Origin: Macrolepiota albuminosa
Taxonomy: Eukaryota; Basidiomycota; Agaricomycetes; Agaricales; Agaricaceae
Direction: 5' to 3'
Length of the DNA stretch: 64,000 bases
NCBI GenBank assembly: GCA_027475525.1
Contig: JAMWFC010000054.1
Location: 1,480,468-1,544,467 of the forward strand
Shown here: positions 37,119 to 47,286 of the stretch, in pieces
Position numbering within the stretch: the first letter of the stretch is position 1
Layout of the letters: the number at the start of each line of letters is the position of its first letter
The notes under the pieces: model-generated
Told to the model about the DNA's origin: nothing
What the model saw: the letters and a program-made list of their open reading frames with translations, nothing else
Databases searched by the model: none
Program-made: the position numbers and the translations under genes

Positions 37119-38260
37119 CAGCTAGAGGGCTCAGCATTGGGTGTAAGCTCAATTGCATGGTCCCACTGCTTACGCTCTGGCAGGGAGTCGAATGATGCCT
37201 TAGAGAAAACATCCTCAAAGTCTTGCAGGTGATGAGGAACCGCATCTCGGAACGACTTAGGAGCAGAGTTGGCAGCAAATGCCTGAGCTAGCCGCTGGGA
37301 GGTAGTTTGGCTAGCTCTAATCTCTGCTACAGTTGGTGGAGGTCGTAACGTAGTTGCATAAATCCTATCACCTGTCTCGATAGCCTCGTCTGGAGACTCT
37401 GGGTCAGGAGCGCATCCAAATTCACCCTCACGTCCATCTTCCATCTGGGCTTCACTCACTACACCTCGAACGTCCTCATAGAGGGCCTCTCTATAAGGGA
37501 ACGCCAAGGGAGGAGGATCCAGTAGGTCAAGGTCTGCAAAGGGGAGGTGTCCAACCTGGCAAGCCCAGATAGCAGCACACTCACGGACTGACTCTCTGCG
37601 CTCCTCTCTAACTTCCTTGGCACATGTGGAACACCGTCGAGGGCAGCGGCTCATGCTCACCTTACCCTTGGCCCAGTCAATCTCAGGATTGTGATCACGC
37701 AGCCAGGAGAACCCAAGTATCATGTCCTGCTTTCCTAGGCTGGTAACTGCAAAGACTGCACGCTCAGAATGAGTCTGATAACGAAGGACTAAATCCACCA
37801 CTGAGCAGATGGATCCAGCTTCATTGAGCGTACCGTCAATGTTGTAGACTGGAATAGGGTGAGAGAGGGGACGGGTAGTGAGCCAGTGTTGTTCCACATA
37901 ATGGGTGTCTAGGAAGAGTCCAGTAGCGCCACTGTCCAAGAGAGCTATGACGCTTCGAGTCTGCTGAGTGTCAGTTGTCTCAATCTCCACATTCAGATGC
38001 AGAGAGTTGGGAGAGGGAGTAGAAGCAACAACATAGCGACGGGGAAGGCGTTGTTCCCAAGCTGGGACATGTGGTTGTCGGACAGGAGAAGGAGGGGAAG
38101 GAGTCTTAGCTGAGGCTTGGACCAAGGGGGTATTTTGTACGTCGGAGGGGGTGCTTACAGTTTCAGTCAGAGAATCAGGAACAGGGAGCGATACATTAGA
38201 AGACTCTACTGATTGACATGTAAACTGATTAGCACCAGGCGGCGGAGGCATACAACTCAT
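37119..38260 (-). pseudogene. Gyp-2 copy B pol N-terminal part: protease to start of RT
   Basis: The frame of about 380 codons is open from the gag/pol overlap. It begins MSCMPPPPGANQF, has aspartic protease motifs ALLDSGATGLF and DMILGFSWLRDHNPEIDW, then the linker and the start of RT ([16 protein letters not shown]), where it runs into Gyp-1 sequence. Copy A continues from the same point with VYPLSHKEQ. Pol would be made by -1 frameshifting from gag. Truncated, so counted as a pseudogene although this part is uninterrupted. Confidence 0.8.
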
Positions 38261-38274
38261 CCATCGCTCTATTG

Positions 38275-38281
38275 AAAACCC
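38275..38281 (-). promoter_or_regulatory. Putative -1 frameshift site GGGTTTT at gag end
   Basis: On the reverse strand gag reads GAG GGT TTT CAA TAG. The heptamer G GGT TTT fits X XXY YYZ, and the pol frame is -1 to gag. Conserved at 14040-14046. Confidence 0.55.
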
Positions 38282-38694
38282 TCCCCTGCAGAACCAAAGG
38301 ACCCATCCGATGGTTCTGCTACAGCTTCCACAGGACCCAAGGACTCCTCCAAAGGTTCTGCTTCAGTCTGTACATCTGGGGAGGGGTTTCCTTGAACGTC
38401 TCGGGCAGCAAGGAGCTGGAGAAGGAGCTCCTCCTGCTCTAAAGCTGAGAGATAGCGCACCTCTAACCCCTGGGGACAATACCGAGCGAAGTGACCAGGC
38501 TTTCCACAGCAACGGCAGAGGAGAGGAAGGGAGGAACGTTGACGAGAGGCATCAACATCCATAGGTACTCCAAAAGGAAGAGGACGTGCCGCAGGTACCT
38601 GAGCTGGGGGTGGAGTGCAAGATGGAAGGGAGGGCTGGATGGGATGACGAGCAGAAAAAGATGCCTGTGGGGTGGAGCAAGGGGCAGTTCCGTC

Positions 38695-38848
38695 GTGGAG
38701 CTCACGTCGTAACTCCATGAGCTGCCACTGATCATGTGCTACCTGATACCAGGTCTCGATACTCGTGTCATGTGGAGCTCACGTCGTAACTCCATGAGCT
38801 GCCACTGATCATGTGCTACCTGATACCAGGTCTCGATACTCGTGTCAT
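38695..38848 (-). repeat. Tandem 77-bp direct duplication (likely assembly artefact)
   Basis: 38695-38771 equals 38772-38848. It shifts the Gyp-2 copy B gag frame. Confidence 0.9.
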
Positions 38849-39025
38849 CAGGTTGTCCCTCAGCCATGCTGTCGATCCGATCCATGAGAGAGGGAAGGAG
38901 GCCATCTCGGAAGGTGAGACAGAGCTGAAGACCATCCGGATAACAGGCCTGTTCAGCAAGAGCTCTGAAGGAGTCAATGTACTCATCTAGGGTCCGCTTC
39001 CCCTGCCCATATCAATGAGGATCTT

Positions 39026-39179
39026 GGAGAGTGAGGGCTGCCACCTTAGCAGGGTCCAAGGGGAAGAACTCTGTCCGAAACTCCTTCTCGAACTGATCCC
39101 AAGGAGAGTGAGGGCTGCCACCTTAGCAGGGTCCAAGGGGAAGAACTCTGTCCGAAACTCCTTCTCGAACTGATCCCAA
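39026..39179 (-). repeat. Tandem 77-bp direct duplication (likely assembly artefact)
   Basis: 39026-39102 equals 39103-39179. It shifts the Gyp-2 copy B gag frame. Confidence 0.9.
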
Positions 39180-39842
39180 CTTCCAAAACTCTCCACTCCT
39201 CCAGGGCATCGAAAGACTCGTAGCGCGTATGTCGAAGCTCGCCCAGACTTCATATAAGAAAGAACCCAAGCGATCTTGAGAGCGTCAGAGGGAAAAGCCT
39301 CACCACTGAGCTGAATATAGGTGATGCAGGACTGCAGGAAACGCTTGCCTATCGCTCGGTCACCATTGAATGCGTCTGGGAGTGCTGGGCGAGGAATATT
39401 GGCATGAACTGGGGGGGAGGCCCCAAAGCGAGGGACTGTGGGTGTGCCAGCCCTAACTGGAGGTGCCTGGAGAGGGGTAGGAGTGAGAGGGAGGCGCTCT
39501 AAGAGGGCCTGAAGGGAATGGGAGATGGTGTCTGTGGCCTGACGCAATCCAGCAAGTTCGGTGGTGTGGAGGGTGAGGGAAGCTTGAGTGGTCTGCACCT
39601 GAGTCTCTAGAGCAAGCAAGCAACCCCAGGCATCATCCTGAGGGGCAGAAGCGTCCAGGGGAGTGTCTGAGGGGGCTGGTTGGGTCATAGAAGCAACAGA
39701 GGGGCAGGGAGTAATCCAGTGGGGGAGGGACCTAAAGGGGCAAGAGAGGGCTCAAGCAGGCTGAAGGGGGCTCCCAGACCAAAATGTAGAGACTTGTTCT
39801 GCTGTAAGGGCGACCTCTAGAGGCTGTGGCTCAGTCACACAG

Positions 39843-39905
39843 CTGGCAGAGGGAGATCCAAAGTGTATTAGAATATATACTGACAATATCAAGGTAGCTA
39901 CTCAC
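39843..39905 (-). other. 63-bp spliceosomal-intron-like insert in LTR
   Basis: Relative to the LTRs of copy A, copy B has an extra 63 bp which on the reverse strand starts GTGAGTAG, contains TTCTAATAC (branch-like) and ends CTGCCAG. The last 21 bp repeat the sequence just before the insert (CTGGCAGAGGGAGATCCAAAG on the plus strand at 39843 and 39906). Confidence 0.6.
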
Positions 39906-40165
39906 CTGGCAGAGGGAGATCCAAAGAGAACAAGTCTGGGGATTCCCTATGCCAGGTTGGACGCTTCTGGGGCCTCTGAAGCGTAGGAAACAACTGTACA
40001 GTACAACAAAACCTTAAAAACTCGAAAATTGACTAACCAAACAAGTGTGCAAACAAGGGAGGAAAACTCCGGACTTTAGAAGTCAGAAAGGCAAACTCCG
40101 GCTTATCTAAGCAGCCTGGAGCGGTGCTGAAGGGCCCACACTTGTCTGAGTGATAGCTAAAGAAC

Positions 40166-40319
40166 CAGAGCACCTCAAAGGTTGAGAATAGTACTAACAG
40201 ATAGTGTTGAAAAAGTAGTAACAGCAAGATGAGAGAATGATACAGAGCACCTCAAAGGTTGAGAATAGTACTAACAGATAGTGTTGAAAAAGTAGTAACA
40301 GCAAGATGAGAGAATGATA
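40166..40319 (-). repeat. Tandem 77-bp direct duplication (likely assembly artefact)
   Basis: 40166-40242 equals 40243-40319 within the Gyp-2 LTR; copy at 1-222 has the block once. Confidence 0.9.
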
Positions 40320-40397
40320 AAAGAAATAAGGAAGTGAATGAAAGGAGAGTGAAGAAATAAAGAGTGAAAGAAGAAAGGAATGAGGAGTCCCCTGACA

Positions 40398-40739
40398 GCT
40401 AATCATTCACACATATGTTCTGCTATTCCAAGTGAAAAAATACTTTATGCCCCAGCTCCTTTAATAATTCGACTTGATTTAGATTATATAGATGGATTTG
40501 CTACTAAAATAATTCCTATTGTATGCTTGCCAACTCAGACAGGTTTACAGCAATATAGTGTGCGAGCTATTATCTACCAAGGTTATAATCATTTTACAGC
40601 TCGTCTTTTTGATAATAACTCTGTCTGGAGCTACGATGGAGCTGCTTACAATGGTAGTATTGTTAAGGAAAACAACTGCATTAATTTGGAGATTTTTAAT
40701 GGTAGACAGCAACATATTGTAATCTATGCAAAAATATAG
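40398..40739 (+). pseudogene. Ubiquitin-specific-protease-like C-terminal fragment
   Basis: A frame entering from the Gyp-2 joint encodes about 113 residues ending at 40739. The segment VRAIIYQGYNHFTARLF followed by VWSYDGA resembles the C-terminal catalytic-His part of peptidase C19-like proteins (G-V-I-Y...NHFTARI...W..DG) that are numerous in mushrooms. The 5' part is missing, cut off by Gyp-2 copy B, so it is a fragment. The family assignment is by motif memory only. Confidence 0.5.
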
Positions 40740-40829
40740 TAGTATGAGCGCCACGAATATCTAGATTAAGCGGTTGCCACATAGTCTATGAAAGGCTAGT
40801 AATACGCACTTCAGCCGTCTATCTACCGT

Positions 40830-41034
40830 CACTGCTGGTACCAGATTGTGTTTCCATTGGAAAAATTAGAAAAGAAAGCTGTCATGCAATTTCCAATGTG
40901 CCAATTTTCAAAAGAAAAAGGCACTTTCCTTTGTTGAATGACTTTTTTTGTGGGAAATTAGTACATCAGAAAAATAGCATAACAGCTTTCTTTTACACTT
41001 TTTTCACTGGAAACACTTTCCAGTATCAGCAGTG
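40830..41034. mobile_element. MITE with about 50-bp terminal inverted repeats, CACTA-like
   Basis: The 205-bp unit begins CACTGCTGGTACC and ends with the complement CCAGTATCAGCAGTG. The inverted arms match imperfectly over about 50 bp up to AAAGAAAGCTGT / ACAGCTTTCTTT. CGT lies directly outside both ends (40827-40829, 41035-41037). CACTG ends with a 3-bp target duplication fit the CACTA/EnSpm pattern. No coding capacity. Confidence 0.65.
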
Positions 41035-41057
41035 CGTGCGAAGATAATAAAATAATT

Positions 41058-41141
41058 ATGTAATTGTTTGTCCAGACAAACGTTTATGTAATTGTTCATC
41101 TGGACGAACGCTTAGGTAATTGTTTGTTTGTCCATAAGGCA
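41058..41141. repeat. Three diverged 28-bp tandem units
   Basis: Units starting at 41058, 41086 and 41114 share ATGTAATTGTT and an internal palindromic GTCCAGACAAAC / CATCTGGACGAAC. Confidence 0.65.
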
Positions 41142-42019
41142 TAAGGTAGCTTCTCTATAAACAACTGCGCATCTGTGCCCTGAATTTTTGTAATTGCATC
41201 AAAAGTTTCAGGAATCTCTGAATTTGACACATAGTCTCTGGAGTTTATCATAAAGTGCAGTGACCTCTGCATATGAGACATCTCTGACTTTCTATGATAA
41301 AATATAAGACTGTGAAAAGCTCAAGACACCGTTCACCTTGAACCAAAAGTGTTTACAAATCTATCTCTGGAGAGATGTCAGGTTGTTGATCCACAAAGAC
41401 AAAGACCGTGATCAGTCATGAAGAGTGAAGTTTCCGCACTTTGTACTGTGGGCAGAATTTACAAAGATCCTTAGTGCATCTTTCAACTGAATGATCTTTT
41501 GCTTCTGATTTTATAGGGTGCCGACTTCTATGATTTGGTAAATAAGAGATGATTAAAATTAGATTTATGTGTTTCAAGAAAGTTTGTAGATATAGTCAAT
41601 GAGTTGCATGACTGTCAGTCATAGTGACTTGTCATCTCACACTGTGCTTACAGTGTTGATAACTTAGTTCTCACTACACTATGTGTCACATTCAAGCTCC
41701 TCTCCTAATGTCCCTATTACACAAGTTTCATACTACATTCTACTAATCTTACTTACTCAGTCTCTTGTAGTTAGCTTGAATCTCTCGGCCCCGTTCTCAG
41801 AAGTGGGTTTTTCTGATGTTCAATAACTTATTTTCAGGACTTAAGAAATTCTATTCTTACAACATCACGCTAGCATTCGCACCAAAAAAAATTATCGTAT
41901 TATAATAGTATAAGTATAATAAAGCTCAAATATTGCTATTTTTATATCAAATTATGAGTTATGAACCTATAATTATCTGCAAGAAACGTACTTTGTGGGG
42001 TTGAAAATATTATTGCGGA
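41142..42019. other. AT-rich spacer 3' of the JmjC-like gene
   Basis: No gene recognised; probably downstream flank and 3' untranslated region of the reverse-strand JmjC-like gene. Confidence 0.4.
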
Positions 42020-43137
42020 TTACGGGGTATGAGAGCTTTGACTGGTCTCAGAAGGCGACAGCAATCGTGGACGAACTGTATGTTCGATGAATGAACACCG
42101 ATAAGCAATTGACGATGAATAATACAATGGAAATAAATACTTACCTGAACGGGAAATAGTGTCTAATGTATCAGATGACAAGCAGCGACGTTTACCAGTG
42201 GAACGGGATACATTTACTTTAGGAGCGGAGTGTGACGAATTTGAATCGGAAGAGGTGGAATCTGAAGACTGGTGCATGCCTGCATCGTCTACATCCTGGT
42301 CGCTTGACTCATCATCATTGCTATCATCCGATTCACAACCAGTGGAGTGAATGAGCCCGTTATACAAACCTGCGTCATTATCATGCTTGACAGAGTCAAG
42401 TCAAGTCGAGATATGGGCAAGAGAAAACCCCAGCTTGGATGACATTTCCCTGTCTCCATAAACCAAGCCATTGAGCAGGACATTATCTGAAAATTATTGT
42501 CATACAACTTTGAATGACGAAGAAGCGAGTACAAACTGTAAAATTGGCATGAAGAAACAACAACGTTGTAAGTTGTGCCAGGCCAATAGAATGAACGTTG
42601 AGATGAAAGTATTGTCATACATTTGAATGCATCCCATCCAGGACCACCCCTCATACATTTACACATGGATAAACATACGGTTGCTGGGTCTATCGATTTC
42701 ATAGTATCGCCTTGAAAACCCAAAGTATAAGCTGCCTTCTTCAACAATATAAGGACATGTGCCTGATGCGCCAGAAACACCACGTAAACATCTTGAAATG
42801 CCTCATACCCAGTTATGGAATGACCAGTACCGTGAAGGCTGTGTGTACGGAAATACCAATAAACTATTTTACATGCCCTTGACCGGTTCTTGATGGAGGC
42901 TTCAAAGGCCTGACTATCCTTTTGATGATCCGCGTAATTCCAGTTGATAAGTGCACTGTAAAGCTCGAAATAGTTGCAAAGAGAAAACAATGCTAAAGAA
43001 CCGTCCCAAGTACTCGTATCTGGTATATGAGGATATTTGCGATCTAAACAGTTAATATAGCAGTGTAAAAATAATTAAGAGAATAAAATAAACACACCAA
43101 TGACGCTGTTGTATGAACACTTGAAGTACTGGTAATA

Positions 43138-43358
43138 CAGTGGCTCAAAAAACTGTCTCAATGTTTCATACTTTTTGAAAGATGACATTGGCATGAAGGA
43201 TGGAAAGTACCTAAATTCCTGATTAAATCATGTAAAATACTATGGCATCGTAGCTACAAAATGGGCCTAGGCTTATGTAATCAAGATCAAAACTGATGGA
43301 GGAATAGCCATTTTAAAATATTCATTCATTGGGACAGTTTTTTGAGCATCTCTAATTT
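43138..43358. repeat. Left inverted repeat of the mariner
   Basis: It pairs with 44529-44744. At its inner end (about 43331-43350) the outer motif CTCAAAAAACTGTCCCAAT recurs in inverted form. Confidence 0.8.
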
Positions 43359-43364
43359 TAGTAT

Positions 43365-44384
43365 CTAGTACTTTGTATGTCCTCCATTTGCCTTGATAAC
43401 TGCTTGAATCCTTCTAGGCATGCTTTCTATTAGTCTTTGGCATACCTCTGGTGGTATTTTATCCCACTCCTTTGCAACCCTTTCCCATAATTCATGCACA
43501 CCATGAGGAGGTGTTTCATACTGCCTAAGTTGCTCCTTGAGGTACTCCCAGAGATGTTCAATAGGGTTGAGATCAGGAGATTGGGCTGGCCACCAAAGGA
43601 CATCAAAGTTGTTGTCCTTAAACCACTTGTCAGCTCTCTTGGAGTTGTGTTTGGGGTCATTGTCCTGTTGAAAGTAGCGGGCACCCTCTTCCATCTCCAA
43701 CTTCTCAAAGCTCTCCTTTGCTCCATCATCCAAAATTTCACAGTACTGCTCTGCATTCATGATCCCCACCACCTCCACAAGCTTTCCTACCCCATTCCAA
43801 CCCATACAGCCCCATACCATGAGATTATTCCCTCCTCCATGCTTCACAGTAGGTGTAGTTGTTCAGTCTGAAATGCCTTCTCCTCGTAGCTTCCACACAT
43901 ACTGCTTTCCATCTGACCCAATCCTGTTAATCTTTGTCTCATCTGTCCACAACACCCTTTTCCAGTCCTCTATAGTCCAGTTCTGATGCTCCTGAGCCCA
44001 TTTAAGCCGCAGTTGTCGATGTCTAGCTTTGAGCATAGGAATTTTTCTCTTAGTAGCAGACCGATACCCCTCCTCCTTCAACACATTCCGGACAGTCTGG
44101 GGAGAGACAGGGTTGGAAATGATGCTGTTGATAAAATTGGTGGCCTGGACAGCTGTATCAAGTCTCTCAGCTGAGATTTGTTGAACAATAGCCTGTTTAT
44201 CACGTGGAGTAAGCTTAGCAGGACGGCCTCCAGGATGGTTTTCCTTGTCCATCTCCAACTCTCTACTAATCCTCCCAATAGTAGACTTCCCTAGACCAGT
44301 TTGAGCCCCAATCTGACGCAGAGAATACCCTTGAGCAAGAAGAGAAGCAACAGTAGAGCGTTGTGCAGGTGGAATAGGTTTCAT
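43365..44384 (-). pseudogene. Tc1/mariner transposase, one in-frame stop
   Basis: The 339-codon frame starts MKPIPPAQRSTVASLLAQ (44384), has a helix-turn-helix (GYSLRQIGAQTGLGKSTIGR), a GRPAKLT linker, and DD34E catalytic residues: WTDETKIN, FQQDNDPKH and SPDLNPIEHLW with 34 residues between the second D and the E. The only break is a TGA at 43861-43863, in the context GISD-stop-TTTPTVKHGG; a CGA to TGA change is the simplest explanation. Otherwise full length for the family. Confidence 0.85.
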
Positions 44385-44528
44385 GATGGTGGTTGAAGGT
44401 CAAGATGTGGTTCAACCAGCTTGAACTACTCCCAAATATATCTAAACATGGTCACATGACTTTGTTTATCTTTCCACATGCAACTTACTCTTTATTTCTG
44501 AGTAAAATAGAGATAAACCTGAAAAATT

Positions 44529-44744
44529 AAAGATGCTCAAAAAACTGTCCCAATGAGTGAATATTTTAAAATGATCATTGCTCCATCAGTTCTGATTTCA
44601 GTTACATAAACCTACATTCATTTTGTAGCTACGATGTCATAGTATTTCTTATGATTTAATTAGGATTTTAGACACTTCTCATCCATCATGCCAATGTCAT
44701 CTTTGAAAAAGTATAAAACATTGGGACAGTTTTTTGAGCCACTG
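44529..44744. repeat. Right inverted repeat of the mariner
   Basis: Reverse complement of the left repeat with some 10 percent differences; the inner end again shows the ACAGTTTTTTGAGC motif inverted. Confidence 0.8.
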
Positions 44745-45131
44745 TAATACGCCAGCATACGAACTAATAGAGCATGCAAGGCTATTCTGTGGTCGGTGTT
44801 GGTAAGAACATCGCTGCCTACAAAATGGTGATACATTCCAATAATGGAGTCCATCAGAGTCGAAGCAAGATAATAGTGACCTCCCAAACAAATCGATGGA
44901 ATAGGTGTTACAACACAATGCGGTAAGTTAGGTCGCATTATGCTAATTGTTAATTTTTAACACAAGATAAGGATATGAATGTATGAACAAACTTACAAGA
45001 TATCGCCAGGTTCTAACACCACAACTTCTATATCCCATAAGTCCTCGTTGGATTGGTGCGATATATATTTGTCGGTAAATATATCAACAGTGGCAAAGTC
45101 CCGGAACGACCCAGACTTTGGTCTTGCGATA

Positions 45132-45285
45132 TACCACAATTTTATGCCCGTCTCCACCTTTATAAATGTGCCAAATCCGTTGGAGTCTATGTGCCAATAA
45201 TGATGGGCTACCACAATTTTATGCCCATCTCCACCTTTATAAATGTGCCAAATCCGTTGGAGTCTATGTGCCAATAATGATGGGC
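45132..45285 (-). repeat. Tandem 77-bp direct duplication (likely assembly artefact)
   Basis: 45132-45208 and 45209-45285 differ at one base. It duplicates the HxD-containing JmjC exon part (WHIDSNGFGTF). Confidence 0.85.
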
Positions 45286-45486
45286 CGAACCAGTGGACGT
45301 GATTGCCCAACGCATGTTGGAAAGCGGATATTGGTCAATAGATCTGCAATAAGAAGACTGACCATTAACTTGTGACCACACATACCAATCGCCAGATATA
45401 GGTAGTAAGGGGAATGGATCACGATTAGCGGGCATGTAGAGTGCGCTGATTGCACATGAAGGCATAGAAGAAGCAGCAACAAAAAG

Positions 45487-45640
45487 ATCACGAGGCGATC
45501 CTTTGCGTGTACGGTTAGTATCCAATAAAGTGAAATCTGATCGTAAAATTTCAGTGAAAGTACATCACGAGGCGATCCTTTGCGTGTACGGTTAGTATCC
45601 AATAAAGTGAAATCTGATCGTAAAATTTCAGTGAAAGTAC
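45487..45640 (-). repeat. Tandem 77-bp direct duplication (likely assembly artefact)
   Basis: 45487-45563 equals 45564-45640; spans an intron/exon border of the JmjC-like gene. Confidence 0.9.
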
Positions 45641-45825
45641 ACATCACAAGTATGATAACATACCGTGGATAGTAGTGACACTATGGATATTGCATATGGA
45701 TGACAAGACGGATTTGTTGAATCCCTTGTCAGAAACGTTGCATGCCTTCATTAAAACAGCAGAATGCGTTTTCAGTTGCTCAGCAATGGTACAATTGGTC
45801 GAATCGTAAAAATTGGCGAGCGCCA

Positions 45826-45979
45826 TGACTTTAACCAAAGATGGTTGAGATAAACCTCGAATCACGGATTTGTCGAGTGAATAGAACCATGTAAGATCCT
45901 CTTGACTTTAACCAAAGATGGTTGAGATAAACCTCGAATCACGGATTTGTCGAGTGAATAGAACCATGTAAGATCCTCT
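45826..45979 (-). repeat. Tandem 77-bp direct duplication (likely assembly artefact)
   Basis: 45826-45902 equals 45903-45979 in a JmjC-like exon. Confidence 0.9.
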
Positions 45980-46000
45980 TTGAGCTAGTCAAGCATAAGT

Positions 46001-46154
46001 TAAGCACAAACAGACCAATTAACATGACATACATGAAATTGTGGAGTAAATTTATAAGTGCGATTTGTACCGTAAACTAAGCACAAACAGACCAATTAAC
46101 ATGACATACATGAAATTGTGGAGTAAATTTATAAGTGCAATTTGTACCGTAAAC
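46001..46154 (-). repeat. Tandem 77-bp direct duplication (likely assembly artefact)
   Basis: 46001-46077 and 46078-46154 differ at one base; it enlarges an intron of the JmjC-like gene. Confidence 0.85.
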
Positions 46155-47017
46155 AGGATACTCAACGGGACGATCCCCAACAACGAAGGTGACGATGCTA
46201 GACAGGTCGATATTGTCGTCTTCGAAATCTAGATCCTTTTTTTTTTTTAAAAAAAAGAAAAAGAAAACAATCAGGCCATCGATAATCAAGCAGCATGAAC
46301 AGAAAATTACAGTGTCTTCAAGTGTCAAATCGATGAGGGTAGTCGGCTTAGCAACGCCTTTATACGAGGAAGGTAATTTTCCAGAATATTTGACCACAAT
46401 ATTAAACTTACTGCGTTTCCGATATGTAGTACTTGATATACTCAAAGGATGCTGAGGTGCAGTAGCATTAGCACAACTTTTACGGCGTGTACTTCTTCGT
46501 TTGGTACGCGGGGTACGGTATATCGGTTTGGTACGTTTCTTTGTGGTACTAACAGAAACTTCCTGGATCGAACGTACGATGGTGTCGGACTCGTCTGAGG
46601 AAGACCGATCGGATGATAAGGGGGAATGAGGTGAATCTATCAACAATAACGAGCATGAGAATGCATAATAAACTGAGTAAATATAATTAAGATAATTCAC
46701 TGTATGGGCTGTGAGCAACCATAGGATACGAAGGGTTGTCCACAGACTGAGAAGGGGTAATATCGTCGATTATATCCGCAGGCTCAGATATTATAGAAGG
46801 AGAACTGTTGTCAGTAACAGACATGGTATCTGCAACTGTTATACTATTAATAAATGAGGTCAGTTGTGAAGGAATAGGTGCAACGATTAAAGGATTATTT
46901 TGAACTAGTCGAGGCACGTCATTATCCGCAATCGACATGTTTCCAATGAAAGAAGTTGGTGGTAATTGAGAAGAACCAACAATTGGAGGTAAAATTTCTT
47001 TGTCGATCGGAAACGGC

Positions 47018-47286
47018 AACCTACGAGACATAGACAATTGAGACAGCGTAGAGACGATGTTTAAAGCGTGAGTATCCTCAACAACCAATAACGGCATGGT
47101 GTCGATCATCCTACGAGACGGAGAAGATTGAGACAGCATGGACACGACGTTTAAAATGTGAGTATCATCAACAACCGGTAACGGCACGGTGTTGATCAAC
47201 CTACGAGACAGAGACGATTGAGACAATATAGACACGGCGTTTGAGGCATGGATATCCTCAACAACTGGTAATGGCATGCTGCTGTT
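47018..47286 (-). repeat. Three in-frame 90-bp repeats in the JmjC-like gene
   Basis: Each unit encodes about 30 residues with the pattern MPLPVVEDxHxxNxVSxLSQ followed by S-SRR. Units are diverged, so this is an old coding repeat, unlike the 77-bp duplicates. Confidence 0.75.

Larger units (their letters stand above)
38269..39688 (-). pseudogene. Gyp-2 copy B gag
   Basis: It starts MTQPAPSDTPLDASAPQ at 39688, with a coiled N-terminal part, a retrotransposon-gag core (SYMKSGRASTYALRVF, QFEKEFRTEFFPLDPAKV) and a CCHC knuckle CRCCGKPGHFARYC near 38490. The frame is cut only by two 77-bp duplicates (38695-38848 and 39026-39179), which look like assembly errors; collapsing them should leave one gag frame ending with TAG at 38269-38271. 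Confidence 0.8.
37119..40397 (-). mobile_element. Gyp-2 copy B, reverse strand, 3'-truncated
   Basis: Reverse order: 5' LTR (39785-40397), gag (38269-39688), then protease and the first RT residues in one open frame (37119-38260), ending at the joint with Gyp-1 copy C. CpG sites are better kept than in copy A and reading frames are longer. It is inserted next to the ubiquitin-protease-like fragment at 40398. Confidence 0.85.
39785..40397 (-). repeat. 5' LTR of Gyp-2 copy B, with intron-like insert
   Basis: On the reverse strand it runs TGTCAGGGGACTCC...GTCTCTACA and is followed by TTTTGGTCTGGGAGCC, a probable primer-binding site. It carries a 77-bp duplicate (40166-40319) and a 63-bp insert at 39843-39905; without them it is about 473 bp, close to copy A. 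Confidence 0.85.
43138..44744 (-). mobile_element. Tc1/mariner element with long inverted repeats
   Basis: The 1,607-bp element is flanked by TA (43136-43137 and 44745-44746) and has inverted repeats of about 220 bp starting CAGTGGCTCAAAAAACTGTC. It encodes one transposase frame. The host exon reads across the TA once the element is removed (LAY-YQYFKC). It keeps CpG and is nearly intact, so it is recent. Confidence 0.9.

Noticed and set aside
10784..40397. A single large functional palindrome
   Set aside because: The arms have different deletions and independent LTR insertions and diverge considerably, so they would not act as one inverted repeat.
46225..46270. T-run/A-run near 46240 as a transposon end
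   Set aside because: It is inside an intron of the JmjC-like gene between a clear GT donor and AG acceptor.
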